The notes under the pieces: model-generated
Told to the model about the DNA's origin: nothing
The model's database searches: none
What the model saw: only the letters and a program-made list of their open reading frames with translations
Source: Eubacterium sp.
GTDB taxonomy: Bacteria > Bacillota > Clostridia > Oscillospirales > Acutalibacteraceae
Direction: 5' to 3'
Assembly (NCBI GenBank): GCA_024696725.1
Contig: JAILGO010000043.1
Location: 1-10,175 of the forward strand
DNA: 10,175 nucleotides
Part shown: in pieces, positions 1-6,494 of the stretch
Layout of the letters: every line of letters starts with the position of its first letter
Numbering within the stretch: position 1 is the first letter of the stretch
Position numbers and translations under genes: made by a program

Positions 1-167
1 TTCAGCTTCTCACTATCGAAGCGGCGGTTACTCAGAAGAAAGAGCATATTTATCAGGCGGCTATGATGGACCCGCACACGGGCAGCGAGCTCGACATAGA
101 CACGATAAAGAAGATGGTCGACGAGCTTATTGACGCCCACGGCGACTTTCTTCCGAAATATCACTAA
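1..167 (+). CDS. Glycoside hydrolase family 4 protein (alpha-galactosidase/alpha-glucosidase type), C-terminal end only
   Basis: The frame beginning at base 3 is open from the window edge to TAA at 165-167 and gives the last 54 residues of a protein. It contains AAMMDPHTGSELDID followed by a helix with VDELIDAHGDFLP. This resembles the end of GH4 enzymes of the MelA/AglA group, where a DPHT segment is followed by a helix and an AHGDWLP-like end. GH4 enzymes are cytoplasmic and cleave alpha-glycosides through an NAD- and metal-dependent redox mechanism. None of the cofactor or metal-binding residues lie in this fragment, so substrate cannot be judged. The gene converges on the GH43-like gene starting its end at 201, which fits a carbohydrate-use neighbourhood. 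Family assignment is from a short tail by recall, so it is moderately sure. Confidence 0.68.
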   Translation, partial: QLLTIEAAVTQKKEHIYQAAMMDPHTGSELDIDTIKKMVDELIDAHGDFLPKYH

Positions 168-175
168 ATAAAATA

Positions 176-199
176 GTCTCTGTTAAGCAGAGGCTTTTT
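176..199 (+). terminator. Short intrinsic terminator between convergent genes
   Basis: GTCTCTG (176-182) pairs with CAGAGGC (188-194), a 7-bp stem with one G-T pair and a 5-base loop, followed by five T on the plus strand. It starts 9 bases after the GH4 stop codon. The minus strand after the stem is also T/A-rich, so it may serve the GH43-like gene (ending at 201) as well, although less well. The stem is short, so efficiency may be modest. Confidence 0.65.
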
Positions 200-200
200 A

Positions 201-1049
201 TTATTTTATTTCGAGCGTATTGCCTTTATCGCATACCTCAACGAAGCGCGGGCGCTCATAATCGGTTCTGTTCGGCGTATGGAAGGTAAGGAAAAGCTTA
301 TCCCCTGCTTTAAAAAGCATACCGTGACCGCCGTCGTCGTCAATCAGCGGAGCGAGGTGTCCGAAGGGATTTTTTATACTTCCGCCCTCAAAGCGCACGA
401 GGCACTCGGCATAGCGTGAATGAATAAAGGTCGACCACAGCATAAGCAGGGTTCCGTTTTCCGTTTTAAACATAAAAGGACCGTCGGTTACGTAGTGTCC
501 GTCGGGGGGAGCCTCTTCAATATAATACGGCGAAGAGCCGCAGAAAAGCGTTACGGGCTCACCGACTGAGCGGGTAAGGTCGGCGCTCAGCTCAATGAAA
601 CAGACCGTACCGTCGGTAATCTGAGTATGCTCGTGGCAGAAAACGAGATATGGCGTACCGTCTTCGACATAGAGCGTGCCGTCAAGACACTCCCAGCCGT
701 CGGGCGTTACCGCGCCGTCGCTGTGAGGCGTAAAGGGTCCTTCGGGTGAGTCGGCTTTTAAGACGTAGGTACCGCGTAGTCCGTTTTTCTGAGTAAAGGT
801 TATAAACATATAATAACCGCCGTTATACTTATGAACCTCGGGCGCCCAGTTCACTCCGCCGTTAAGACCGAAGGCGGCGGAATCAAAAACCTCGACAGGC
901 TCGCTCCAGGTTTCGAGGTCTGACGAAACGTACACATCCACGCCGCCGACGTTAACACCGAAGTTTTTCGCTCTCGTTCCGTACATATAATACTTTCCGT
1001 TTTCGGAAAGCACGAAGGGGTCGCGGATATTGATATCTTTACATTTCAT
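201..1049 (-). CDS. GH43-like five-bladed beta-propeller glycosidase, cytoplasmic
   Basis: This 282-residue protein has the GH43 fold pattern: IRDPFV at 8-13 with D10 as probable general base, NWAPEV at 67-72, a second-blade LDGTLYVEDG at 122-131 with D123 in the place of the pKa-tuning Asp, and GHGM at 241-244 with the conserved propeller His. Where many GH43 enzymes have a Glu-Gly/Ser-Pro general acid, this one reads VTDGPFMF with D189; I recall VTDGPF in other GH43-like proteins, so this is probably a sub-family trait. GH43 enzymes cleave arabinose- or xylose-containing plant polysaccharide fragments with inversion. No signal peptide is visible, so it should act on imported oligosaccharides. 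ATG at 1047-1049 has TAGGAG six bases upstream. It lies 43 bases after lysS, behind a hairpin, with no clear promoter of its own. The family call is confident; the substrate is unknown. Confidence 0.83.
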   Translation of the reverse strand: MKCKDINIRDPFVLSENGKYYMYGTRAKNFGVNVGGVDVYVSSDLETWSEPVEVFDSAAFGLNGGVNWAPEVHKYNGGYYMFITFTQKNGLRGTYVLKADSPEGPFTPHSDGAVTPDGWECLDGTLYVEDGTPYLVFCHEHTQITDGTVCFIELSADLTRSVGEPVTLFCGSSPYYIEEAPPDGHYVTDGPFMFKTENGTLLMLWSTFIHSRYAECLVRFEGGSIKNPFGHLAPLIDDDGGHGMLFKAGDKLFLTFHTPNRTDYERPRFVEVCDKGNTLEIK

Positions 1050-1065
1050 AATATTCTCCTAAAGC

Positions 1066-1087
1066 AAAAGGGCGCAGAGCGCCCTTT
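1066..1087 (-). terminator. Intrinsic terminator/attenuating hairpin after lysS
   Basis: AAAGGGCGC (1067-1075) and GCGCCCTTT (1079-1087) form a perfect 9-bp stem with a 3-base loop. On the minus strand the stem is followed by TTTTGCTTT, partly inside the stem. It begins 5 bases after the lysS stop and lies just before the GH43-like ribosome binding site (CTCCT at 1056-1060). The T-tract is interrupted, so some read-through into the GH43-like gene is plausible. Confidence 0.75.
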
Positions 1088-1092
1088 AATAA

Positions 1093-2937
1093 TTATTCCT
1101 TGCCGTCGAGCGGTTTCATTGTCGGGAAGAGTAATACGTCGCGGATTGAATAGCTGTCCGTGAGAAGCATTACAAGTCTGTCGATACCGATACCGAGTCC
1201 GCCCGTGGGAGGCATACCGTATTCAAGCGCGGTGACGAAGTCGCGGTCTATCATATTAGCCTCGTCGTCGCCTGCTTCACGGAGCTTCATCTGCGCCTCA
1301 AAGCGTCCCATCTGGTCAATCGGGTCGTTAAGCTCCGAATAAGCGTTACCGTACTCGCTGCCCATAATGAAGAGCTCAAAACGCTCGGTCAATACGGGGC
1401 AGTCGGGCTTTCTCTTTGTAAGCGGGCTTACCTCAACGGGATAGTCCATAATAAAGGTAGGCTGAGTAAGGTTTTCTTCAACAAATTCCTCGAAGAAGGA
1501 ATTAAGAATATCTCCCCATGTTGCCTTACCGTTTTCAATCTCAATACCCTTTTCCTTCGCAACGGCGATTGCCTTTTCGTTATCACTCATAAACTCAGCG
1601 AAGTCGATACCTGCGTATTCCTTAACCGCGTCTACCATTGTAAGACGGCGGAACGGGCTTTCAAGGTCAACCTCGGTACCGTTAAAGGTAATATGGAGAT
1701 TACCGCCGCAAACCTCGTTAGCGGCGTTTCTTATAAGCGCCTCGGAGATATCCATCATTCCGTGATAATCCGTGAACGCCTGATAAAGCTCAATACAGGT
1801 AAACTCGGGGTTATGCTTAACGTCCATACCCTCGTTACGGAAGTTACGTCCGATTTCGTATACTCTTTCCATACCGCCGACGATAAGTCTTTTAAGATAG
1901 AGCTCGGTCGCGATACGGAGATACATATCCATATCAAGAGTATTATGGTGGGTAATAAACGGACGCGCGGAAGCGCCGCCGGGGATTAAGTTCAGAATAG
2001 GAGTTTCAACCTCGATAAAGCCGAGAGAATCGAGATATCTTCTTATCGAAGTAATAATTGCCGAGCGCTTGATAAAGGTATCCTTAACGTCGGGGTTCAT
2101 TATCATATCAAGATATCTTTTTCTGTATCTTGTATCGGTATCCGTAAGACCGTGATACTTTTCGGGAAGCGGACGCAGGCTCTTCGAGAGAAGTCTTATT
2201 TTCTGAGCGTGGACGGAGATTTCCTCGGTTCTCGTTTTGAAAACGAAGCCCTTTACCTCAACTATATCGCCGATGTCCCAGGTTTTGAATTCCTTAAACG
2301 CTTCCTCGCCGATATCGTTCATACGGACGTATGACTGGATTCTTCCGTTTCTGTCCTGAATATCAATAAAGTTAGCCTTGCCCATATCGCGCCAGGTCAT
2401 AATCCTTCCCGCGATAACGACCTCTTTATTCTCAAGCTCGTCGAAGTTAGCCTTGATTTCATCGGAGTGGTGAGTCTGAGTAGCTATAGTAATCTCAAAC
2501 GGGTCCTCGCCTCTTTCCTGAAGAGCCTTGAGCTTATCAATTCTAATCTGAATCTGCTCGTTTTCGGAAAGCACGACCTCAGCCATCTTCATAGGCGCGG
2601 CGTTAGCGTTATTGCCGATTTTTTCAATAAGCGCGAGAGCCTCTTCCTCAGTATCGGCACAGCCCGTGAGCGCAACGGCTCCCGTCTGTAAAAACAGAGT
2701 ATACTTAACCTTATCGCCGTCAGCCTCAACGAGATACTTCGGGTTAGTCTTTTCCTCATCGCCCTGTAAGGTATTCTGTACCTTCATCCTGCTGTTCTTC
2801 TTAACAGCCTTAACGCCTCTTTTACACTCGTCCTCCTTTTCAAAAACGGGAGATACGCCTGCTTCGGCGTCGTCGATATAAAGCACAAAACCGAAAGAGT
2901 TATCACCTTTTTTCGTGATTTCAAATCTTCCTGCCAT
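1093..2937 (-). CDS. lysS: Lysyl-tRNA synthetase (class II) with N-terminal tandem YegP/DUF1508 region
   Basis: LysRS charges tRNA-Lys with lysine in the cytosol. Of 614 residues, about 118-614 (497 aa) match the usual bacterial length: an OB-fold anticodon-binding domain near 172-250, motif 1 around ETPILN (311-316), motif 2 with RNFRNEGMD and HNPEFTCIE (364-383), and motif 3 GGLGIGIDRLVML (579-591). Residues 1-117 are extra. They contain two YegP-like repeats: GRFEITKK through GVKAVKKNS (3-49) and a weaker PKYLVEADG through LIEKIGNN (66-110). The linker QGDEEKTNPKY is of the kind seen in stand-alone two-repeat YegP proteins. ATG at 2935-2937 has GAGGT at a good distance. The internal ATGs at codons 116 and 118 have no Shine-Dalgarno sequence, so the fusion appears to be translated as one chain. 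The gene lies 13 bases after greA and is probably co-transcribed. LysRS is certain; the YegP assignment is by recalled pattern; its role is unknown. Confidence 0.96.
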   Translation of the reverse strand: MAGRFEITKKGDNSFGFVLYIDDAEAGVSPVFEKEDECKRGVKAVKKNSRMKVQNTLQGDEEKTNPKYLVEADGDKVKYTLFLQTGAVALTGCADTEEEALALIEKIGNNANAAPMKMAEVVLSENEQIQIRIDKLKALQERGEDPFEITIATQTHHSDEIKANFDELENKEVVIAGRIMTWRDMGKANFIDIQDRNGRIQSYVRMNDIGEEAFKEFKTWDIGDIVEVKGFVFKTRTEEISVHAQKIRLLSKSLRPLPEKYHGLTDTDTRYRKRYLDMIMNPDVKDTFIKRSAIITSIRRYLDSLGFIEVETPILNLIPGGASARPFITHHNTLDMDMYLRIATELYLKRLIVGGMERVYEIGRNFRNEGMDVKHNPEFTCIELYQAFTDYHGMMDISEALIRNAANEVCGGNLHITFNGTEVDLESPFRRLTMVDAVKEYAGIDFAEFMSDNEKAIAVAKEKGIEIENGKATWGDILNSFFEEFVEENLTQPTFIMDYPVEVSPLTKRKPDCPVLTERFELFIMGSEYGNAYSELNDPIDQMGRFEAQMKLREAGDDEANMIDRDFVTALEYGMPPTGGLGIGIDRLVMLLTDSYSIRDVLLFPTMKPLDGKE

Positions 2938-2950
2938 CGTGTTACCTCAA

Positions 2951-3430
2951 TTATCTTTCAATCTTCTTGATTTCGAATTCAAGCTCGCCCGCAGGAGCCT
3001 CAACTATAATCTTATCGCCCTTCTTCTTACCGATAAGAGCTCTTCCTATCGGGGAATCCTCGGAGATTTTATGCTCAATGGGATTAGCCTGTGAGAAGCC
3101 TACGATTTCGTAAACAATCTTTTTATTATCCGCAAGTCTTAAAACGGTAACCTTGCTTCCCATAGAAGCGAGATTTTTATCGAACGCCTCGCTGTTATCA
3201 ATAATAACGGCGTGCTCGAGCTGATACTTGATTTCATTTATACGAGCCTCAAATTTAGCCTGCTCGTTCTTTGCCTCGTCGTATTCGCTGTTTTCACTAA
3301 GGTCACCGTAGGAACGCGCAACCTTAAGCTTTTCGGCGATGTCGTCTCTTACGACGGTTTCAAGCTTTTCAAGCTCTTCCTCAAGGGCTTTCTTGCCTTC
3401 TGTTGTCATCTTCAAAATATTTACTGCCAT
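2951..3430 (-). CDS. greA: Transcription elongation factor GreA
   Basis: GreA enters the RNA polymerase secondary channel and stimulates cleavage of backtracked transcripts. The 159-residue product has the family length. It has the N-terminal coiled coil with the tip motif GDLSENSEY, whose Asp and Glu help hold the catalytic metal, the DEAKNEQ stretch after it, and the C-terminal FKBP-like domain with SPIGRALIGKKKGD and an ending VEAPAGELEFEI. A GTG at 3431-3433 directly before the ATG could also start the protein (160 aa). The ATG at 3428-3430 is chosen because GGAG (3439-3442) stands 8 bases from it, against 5 for GTG. It is first in an operon with lysS, a pairing also seen in other Clostridia. 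A good promoter lies upstream at 3475-3503. Confidence 0.96.
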   Translation of the reverse strand: MAVNILKMTTEGKKALEEELEKLETVVRDDIAEKLKVARSYGDLSENSEYDEAKNEQAKFEARINEIKYQLEHAVIIDNSEAFDKNLASMGSKVTVLRLADNKKIVYEIVGFSQANPIEHKISEDSPIGRALIGKKKGDKIIVEAPAGELEFEIKKIER

Positions 3431-3474
3431 CACAAAAACTCCTTTTAGATTTCAGAATAAAATTTAACTCATTA

Positions 3475-3503
3475 CTTATATATTATATATATTGTAAAGT
3501 CAA
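3475..3503 (-). promoter_or_regulatory. Sigma-A type promoter of greA-lysS
   Basis: On the minus strand TTGACT (3503-3498) and TATAAG (3480-3475) are separated by 17 bases. The spacer and flanks are very A/T-rich (TATATA runs). The predicted start is near 3468, giving a leader of about 38 bases that holds the AAAAGGAG ribosome binding site. Five of six bases match consensus in each hexamer. No riboswitch or T-box-like leader fits in so short a leader, so lysS does not seem T-box controlled from here. Confidence 0.7.
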
Positions 3504-3526
3504 GAATAAAAAACGGGGGTTCTTTG

Positions 3527-3578
3527 ACAATCCCTCCGTCCGCCTTCGGCAGCCACCTCCCTTTACACAAGGGAGGCT
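3527..3578 (+). repeat. Dispersed intergenic repeat, copy A (about 52 bp)
   Basis: This copy shares with 7968-8018 an 11-base start (ACAATCCCTCC) and a 23-base end block at 3556-3578. The end block folds as CCTCCCTT, loop TACAC, AAGGGAGG (8-bp perfect stem). The middle (GTCCGCCTTCGGCAGCCA) is different from copy B and holds only a weak GCC-TTC-GGC hairpin. I recall similar elements scattered widely in Ruminococcus- and Faecalibacterium-like genomes. The element lies 2 bases beyond the telA terminator and upstream of the greA promoter. It encodes no protein, and no transposase is nearby. Confidence 0.85.
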
Positions 3579-3579
3579 G

Positions 3580-3603
3580 AAAAAGGAGGGCATAAAGCCC
3601 TCC
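3580..3603 (-). terminator. Intrinsic terminator of the XpaC/vWA/TelA operon
   Basis: GGAGGGC (3585-3591) and GCCCTCC (3597-3603) form a perfect 7-bp stem with a 5-base loop. On the minus strand it is followed by TTTTT (3584-3580). It lies 13 bases after the telA-family stop codon. Confidence 0.88.
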
Positions 3604-3616
3604 CCTGCTGTAGGTA

Positions 3617-4771
3617 TTACTTTTTTTCTTCGCTGTCGTTGTAGTCTCTTGCAGCCTGCATACGGCGTACTCTTTCCTCGCCCTCTGCGCCGAGCTCTGA
3701 GAATACTCTGACGGTTTCAGCCATCTGAGGCAGCGCGCTGCGCTTATAATCCTCGCAGGCGTCCATTACGTCAAATACCGTTCTGAACGATTCCTGAAGC
3801 GTTTCAACGGCTATCATCGGGTTAGCGGACATCTCCTGAATTTCACCCGACTGCTTACCGAGCATATTTGCGTTAGCCTCGATAATCTGAGAGGTGCTGT
3901 CGTTAAGCGTTTTAACCGCATTAAGCACGAGCTTCTGATTATAGAGCGCCTGAGCGCACATTACGCCGATACGGAGCGCGGCAACGCTTACCTGCTTCGC
4001 TCTTTCAACGCCGCGGATAAGCTCGTTGTTATTCTTTCTTATAACGTCGATAGCGCCGATACCCTGATAATTGACAACCGAAAGAGTTCCCATATCCATT
4101 ACCTTCTGTCTGAGAGGGAAAAGCACCTCAGTCTCGAAGAACTCTATCTTTCTGTCGTCAACGCCTTCAAGCTTAGCCTTTTCGACGGCTTCGGAGAGAG
4201 CCGCGTCGAACTGCTGTCCGAGAGCGATATACTCGTTAAGCCTTGCGGTTTCCTGCTCAATCGCCTGTTGCTCGATAAGAAGCGTCTGGTTATCGTTTTT
4301 AAGCTGCTTTTCGCCGTTTGTAATCACGGTGAGAATACCCTCAATAACGGTATCAGCCTTTTCGTACTTAGCGAAATATCTTCTTATCGGGTTAAGAAAA
4401 TGGCTCTTAATCCCGCTTGAGAAGTTAATTCCGGAGGGGTCGAGCGACTTCATCTGAACGGAAAGCTCCGTAAGGCTTGTTGCGACAACGCTCGTTTCGT
4501 CGCTGTTATTCTTAAAGGTAGCGATACGCTTAGCAAGAAATTCGTTCTTTCTTCTGCTCGCGATTACCGCGTCGTCGCCGAAGCCCTCAATCGTTTTAAC
4601 GATTTTACTTCTCTCCTCGGGATTGTCGATATCGACTGCAAGGATAGCGGCAACCTGGTCGTCCGAGGTTTTAGCAAGCTCCTCGGTCTTTTTTTCGTCT
4701 ACTCTGGTCTTTTCCTGTACTTCCTTTTTAATTTCTTCGTCTGTGGGTAATGAAAGCTTGAATTCTGACAT
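3617..4771 (-). CDS. TelA-family protein (toxic anion resistance/KlaA family)
   Basis: The 384-residue protein is almost entirely helical with no membrane segment or signal peptide, so it should be cytoplasmic. Family features are clear: a central FLNPIRRYFAKYEKAD (125-140), TNGEKQLKNDNQTL (151-164), a coiled-coil stretch to about 200, LRQKVMDM then NYQGIGAIDVIRKNNNELI (220-252), and RAKQVSVAALRIG (257-269). Family length is about 350-400. TelA/KlaA was named from plasmid tellurite resistance, but chromosomal copies in Firmicutes (for example YaaN and YceH in Bacillus) have no settled biochemical function, and tellurite resistance should not be assumed. ATG 4769-4771 has AAAGGAG seven bases upstream, overlapping the stop codon of the preceding vWA gene, so the two genes are translationally close. 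It is the last gene of the operon. Family call is firm. Confidence 0.93.
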   Translation of the reverse strand: MSEFKLSLPTDEEIKKEVQEKTRVDEKKTEELAKTSDDQVAAILAVDIDNPEERSKIVKTIEGFGDDAVIASRRKNEFLAKRIATFKNNSDETSVVATSLTELSVQMKSLDPSGINFSSGIKSHFLNPIRRYFAKYEKADTVIEGILTVITNGEKQLKNDNQTLLIEQQAIEQETARLNEYIALGQQFDAALSEAVEKAKLEGVDDRKIEFFETEVLFPLRQKVMDMGTLSVVNYQGIGAIDVIRKNNNELIRGVERAKQVSVAALRIGVMCAQALYNQKLVLNAVKTLNDSTSQIIEANANMLGKQSGEIQEMSANPMIAVETLQESFRTVFDVMDACEDYKRSALPQMAETVRVFSELGAEGEERVRRMQAARDYNDSEEKK

Positions 4772-4783
4772 ATTAATTCTCCT

Positions 4784-6472
4784 TTACAGCTCTGCGTTAA
4801 ACAGGTTTTTAATCTTATAAATTACGTCGTCGGTTGTAGCGCTTATGCTCGCCGCCTCGTTGATTGAGGAAATCTCGCCGAGGGTTTCCATATTCGCGCC
4901 GCTTCCGTAGCCGATTGTATAAATCGGTACGTTAAGTCCGTCGATTGTAGTTTTTACGTCGTTTAAATCCATCCACTCATTAGGCTCGCCGTCGGTAAGA
5001 ACGAAGAGCATCGGCTTAGCGTTAGGATGGTCGGCAAGCGCGTCCTCAAGCATCTGAAGTCCGACCACGATACCGCTGTACATTGCAGTTCCGCCGCCTG
5101 CGGAAAAGCTTTGAACCGCGCCCTTGAAATAAGCCTTATGGTTCAAATCGAACTTATCTATTTCAAGCTGCTTCGTTACTACGTCGTCATAGGTTATAAG
5201 TCCGACGTAGGCGTCGTTACTGATATAGTTAATGCTGTTAATAAGCGAGGACTTAAGGGTATTAATCGGCTCGCCGTCCATTGAGCCCGAGGTATCGACT
5301 ACGAATACGGAGACGATTTCCTGACCGCTGTCCTTATTGTCCTTCCAGAGCTTTTGTGCAGCGATACAGGTTTTTCCGTCGGGAATTTTCATATCCGTCT
5401 TATAGCCGAGGTCAACGTTAAAGCCGTACTTTTCGGCAAGCTTCTGCGCCTGCTGAGAGCCGGCAAACCCGGCGAACTGCTTCAGCGCCGCCTCCTTATC
5501 GTCGGAGAGGACTCCGATAGAATAGAGAGGGTTATTATGATAAGCGCCGAAGGGAATGAACTTATAGGACGAGAGCGACTTATCGTTAATATAGGTCTGA
5601 TACTCCATAATAAAGCCGTCGAGGACTCCGCTTTCTGCGGACTCTCTCATCTGAAGCGTTGTGAAGGAGACGAGGGGAACGTTTTTCTGAAAAGCGTTAA
5701 AGCCCTCAATCGCCGCGTCGCTTAAGATATTCTCCGAATCGTAGGAATTCAGAGTGCTGATAAGGAAGTTAAGACCGGTTGCGCTTGAAAACGGATTGGT
5801 ATAACCCATGGTAATAATACCGTCCTGAGTAGCGTTAACCACCGTTTTAAAGCTGACCTCGCCATACTTTTCCTTAATAGCCGTCTGGGCTTTTTTACTG
5901 AGAAGAATACCCGCGGTATTTCCGACGAGCTTATCGCTCACCTTATTGATTTTTATTCCGCTTGAGGCTATCATTTCGCCAAAGAATTCGTTAGACGGAG
6001 TATAGGCGTCGGGTTTATACACGTTAGCGTTGATATATTCAACGGCGGTTCCCGTAGCTATCGAGCGAACAGACACGGATACTTTTTTTCCGTTAACCTT
6101 ATAGCCCTTTGCGTTAAAGTCCTCCGCAACGTCATTGAGCCAGCCGTCGGTACCGCTTCCGCCCTTTTCGGTTGAGGTAAAGATTTCAATATCGACGTCG
6201 CCCTTTCCTTTAACGGTGAGCGGATATGACTTGTCTATATCGGGAAGCTCGTCCGCGACGCTGCTTGCTATCGAGGTGATAGGCGCCTTCTCGGGCGAAG
6301 CGGTATCTATATCGACCTTATTGTATAGTCTCGACAGCTCCTTTACCGCCTGCTCGTGAGAGATTGTATTATGAGTTTTACCGATGTCCTTTGTTTTGTT
6401 AATTCCTATTCCGATTATTGCTACAACCGCTACCGCAATCACTGCAATAATGGCTATAACCTTTTTATTCAT
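4784..6472 (-). CDS. Membrane-anchored solute-binding-like plus von Willebrand factor A domain protein
   Basis: The product is 562 residues. It has a short Lys-rich start, one hydrophobic segment (about 5-24) with no lipobox Cys, then a long extracytoplasmic part. Residues near 85-365 resemble a type 2 periplasmic binding fold: DVDIEIFTSTEKG at its start and the GYTNPFSSATGL motif near 223-234. From about 387 a vWA domain follows with an intact metal site: DTSGS (D393, S395, S397), T462 in GGGTAM and D494 in LTDGEP. Proteins with this pairing exist in Firmicutes and Actinobacteria, but I know of no established function. The first ATG (6482-6484, 566 aa) has a Shine-Dalgarno only one base away. 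The ATG at 6470-6472 has GGAG six bases upstream and is preferred. It sits between an XpaC-like gene (22-base gap) and a TelA gene (12-base gap). Domain calls are good; ligand is unknown. Confidence 0.88.
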   Translation of the reverse strand: MNKKVIAIIAVIAVAVVAIIGIGINKTKDIGKTHNTISHEQAVKELSRLYNKVDIDTASPEKAPITSIASSVADELPDIDKSYPLTVKGKGDVDIEIFTSTEKGGSGTDGWLNDVAEDFNAKGYKVNGKKVSVSVRSIATGTAVEYINANVYKPDAYTPSNEFFGEMIASSGIKINKVSDKLVGNTAGILLSKKAQTAIKEKYGEVSFKTVVNATQDGIITMGYTNPFSSATGLNFLISTLNSYDSENILSDAAIEGFNAFQKNVPLVSFTTLQMRESAESGVLDGFIMEYQTYINDKSLSSYKFIPFGAYHNNPLYSIGVLSDDKEAALKQFAGFAGSQQAQKLAEKYGFNVDLGYKTDMKIPDGKTCIAAQKLWKDNKDSGQEIVSVFVVDTSGSMDGEPINTLKSSLINSINYISNDAYVGLITYDDVVTKQLEIDKFDLNHKAYFKGAVQSFSAGGGTAMYSGIVVGLQMLEDALADHPNAKPMLFVLTDGEPNEWMDLNDVKTTIDGLNVPIYTIGYGSGANMETLGEISSINEAASISATTDDVIYKIKNLFNAEL

Positions 6473-6478
6473 TTTATT

Positions 6479-6482
6479 CTCC
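6479..6482 (-). promoter_or_regulatory. Ribosome binding site deciding the vWA gene start
   Basis: GGAG lies 6 bases before the ATG at 6470-6472 and overlaps the upstream ATG at 6482-6484. The upstream ATG has its AAGGA only one base away, which is too close for efficient initiation. The downstream start is therefore preferred, shortening the protein by 4 residues. Confidence 0.6.
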
Positions 6483-6494
6483 ATATCCTTTTAC

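Noticed and set aside
2584..2592. Separate lysS start at codon 116 or 118, making the upstream part a distinct gene
   Set aside because: No stop codon separates them and no Shine-Dalgarno precedes these ATGs, so a single fused product is more likely.
3431..3433. GTG start for greA one codon upstream of the ATG
   Set aside because: It is possible, but ATG is the better start codon and stands 8 bases from GGAG, a normal spacing.
3498..3504. AGTCAAG at the greA -35 as a half-site of the DUF1836 operator
   Set aside because: It is mostly the -35 hexamer itself and has no inverted partner, so chance is sufficient.
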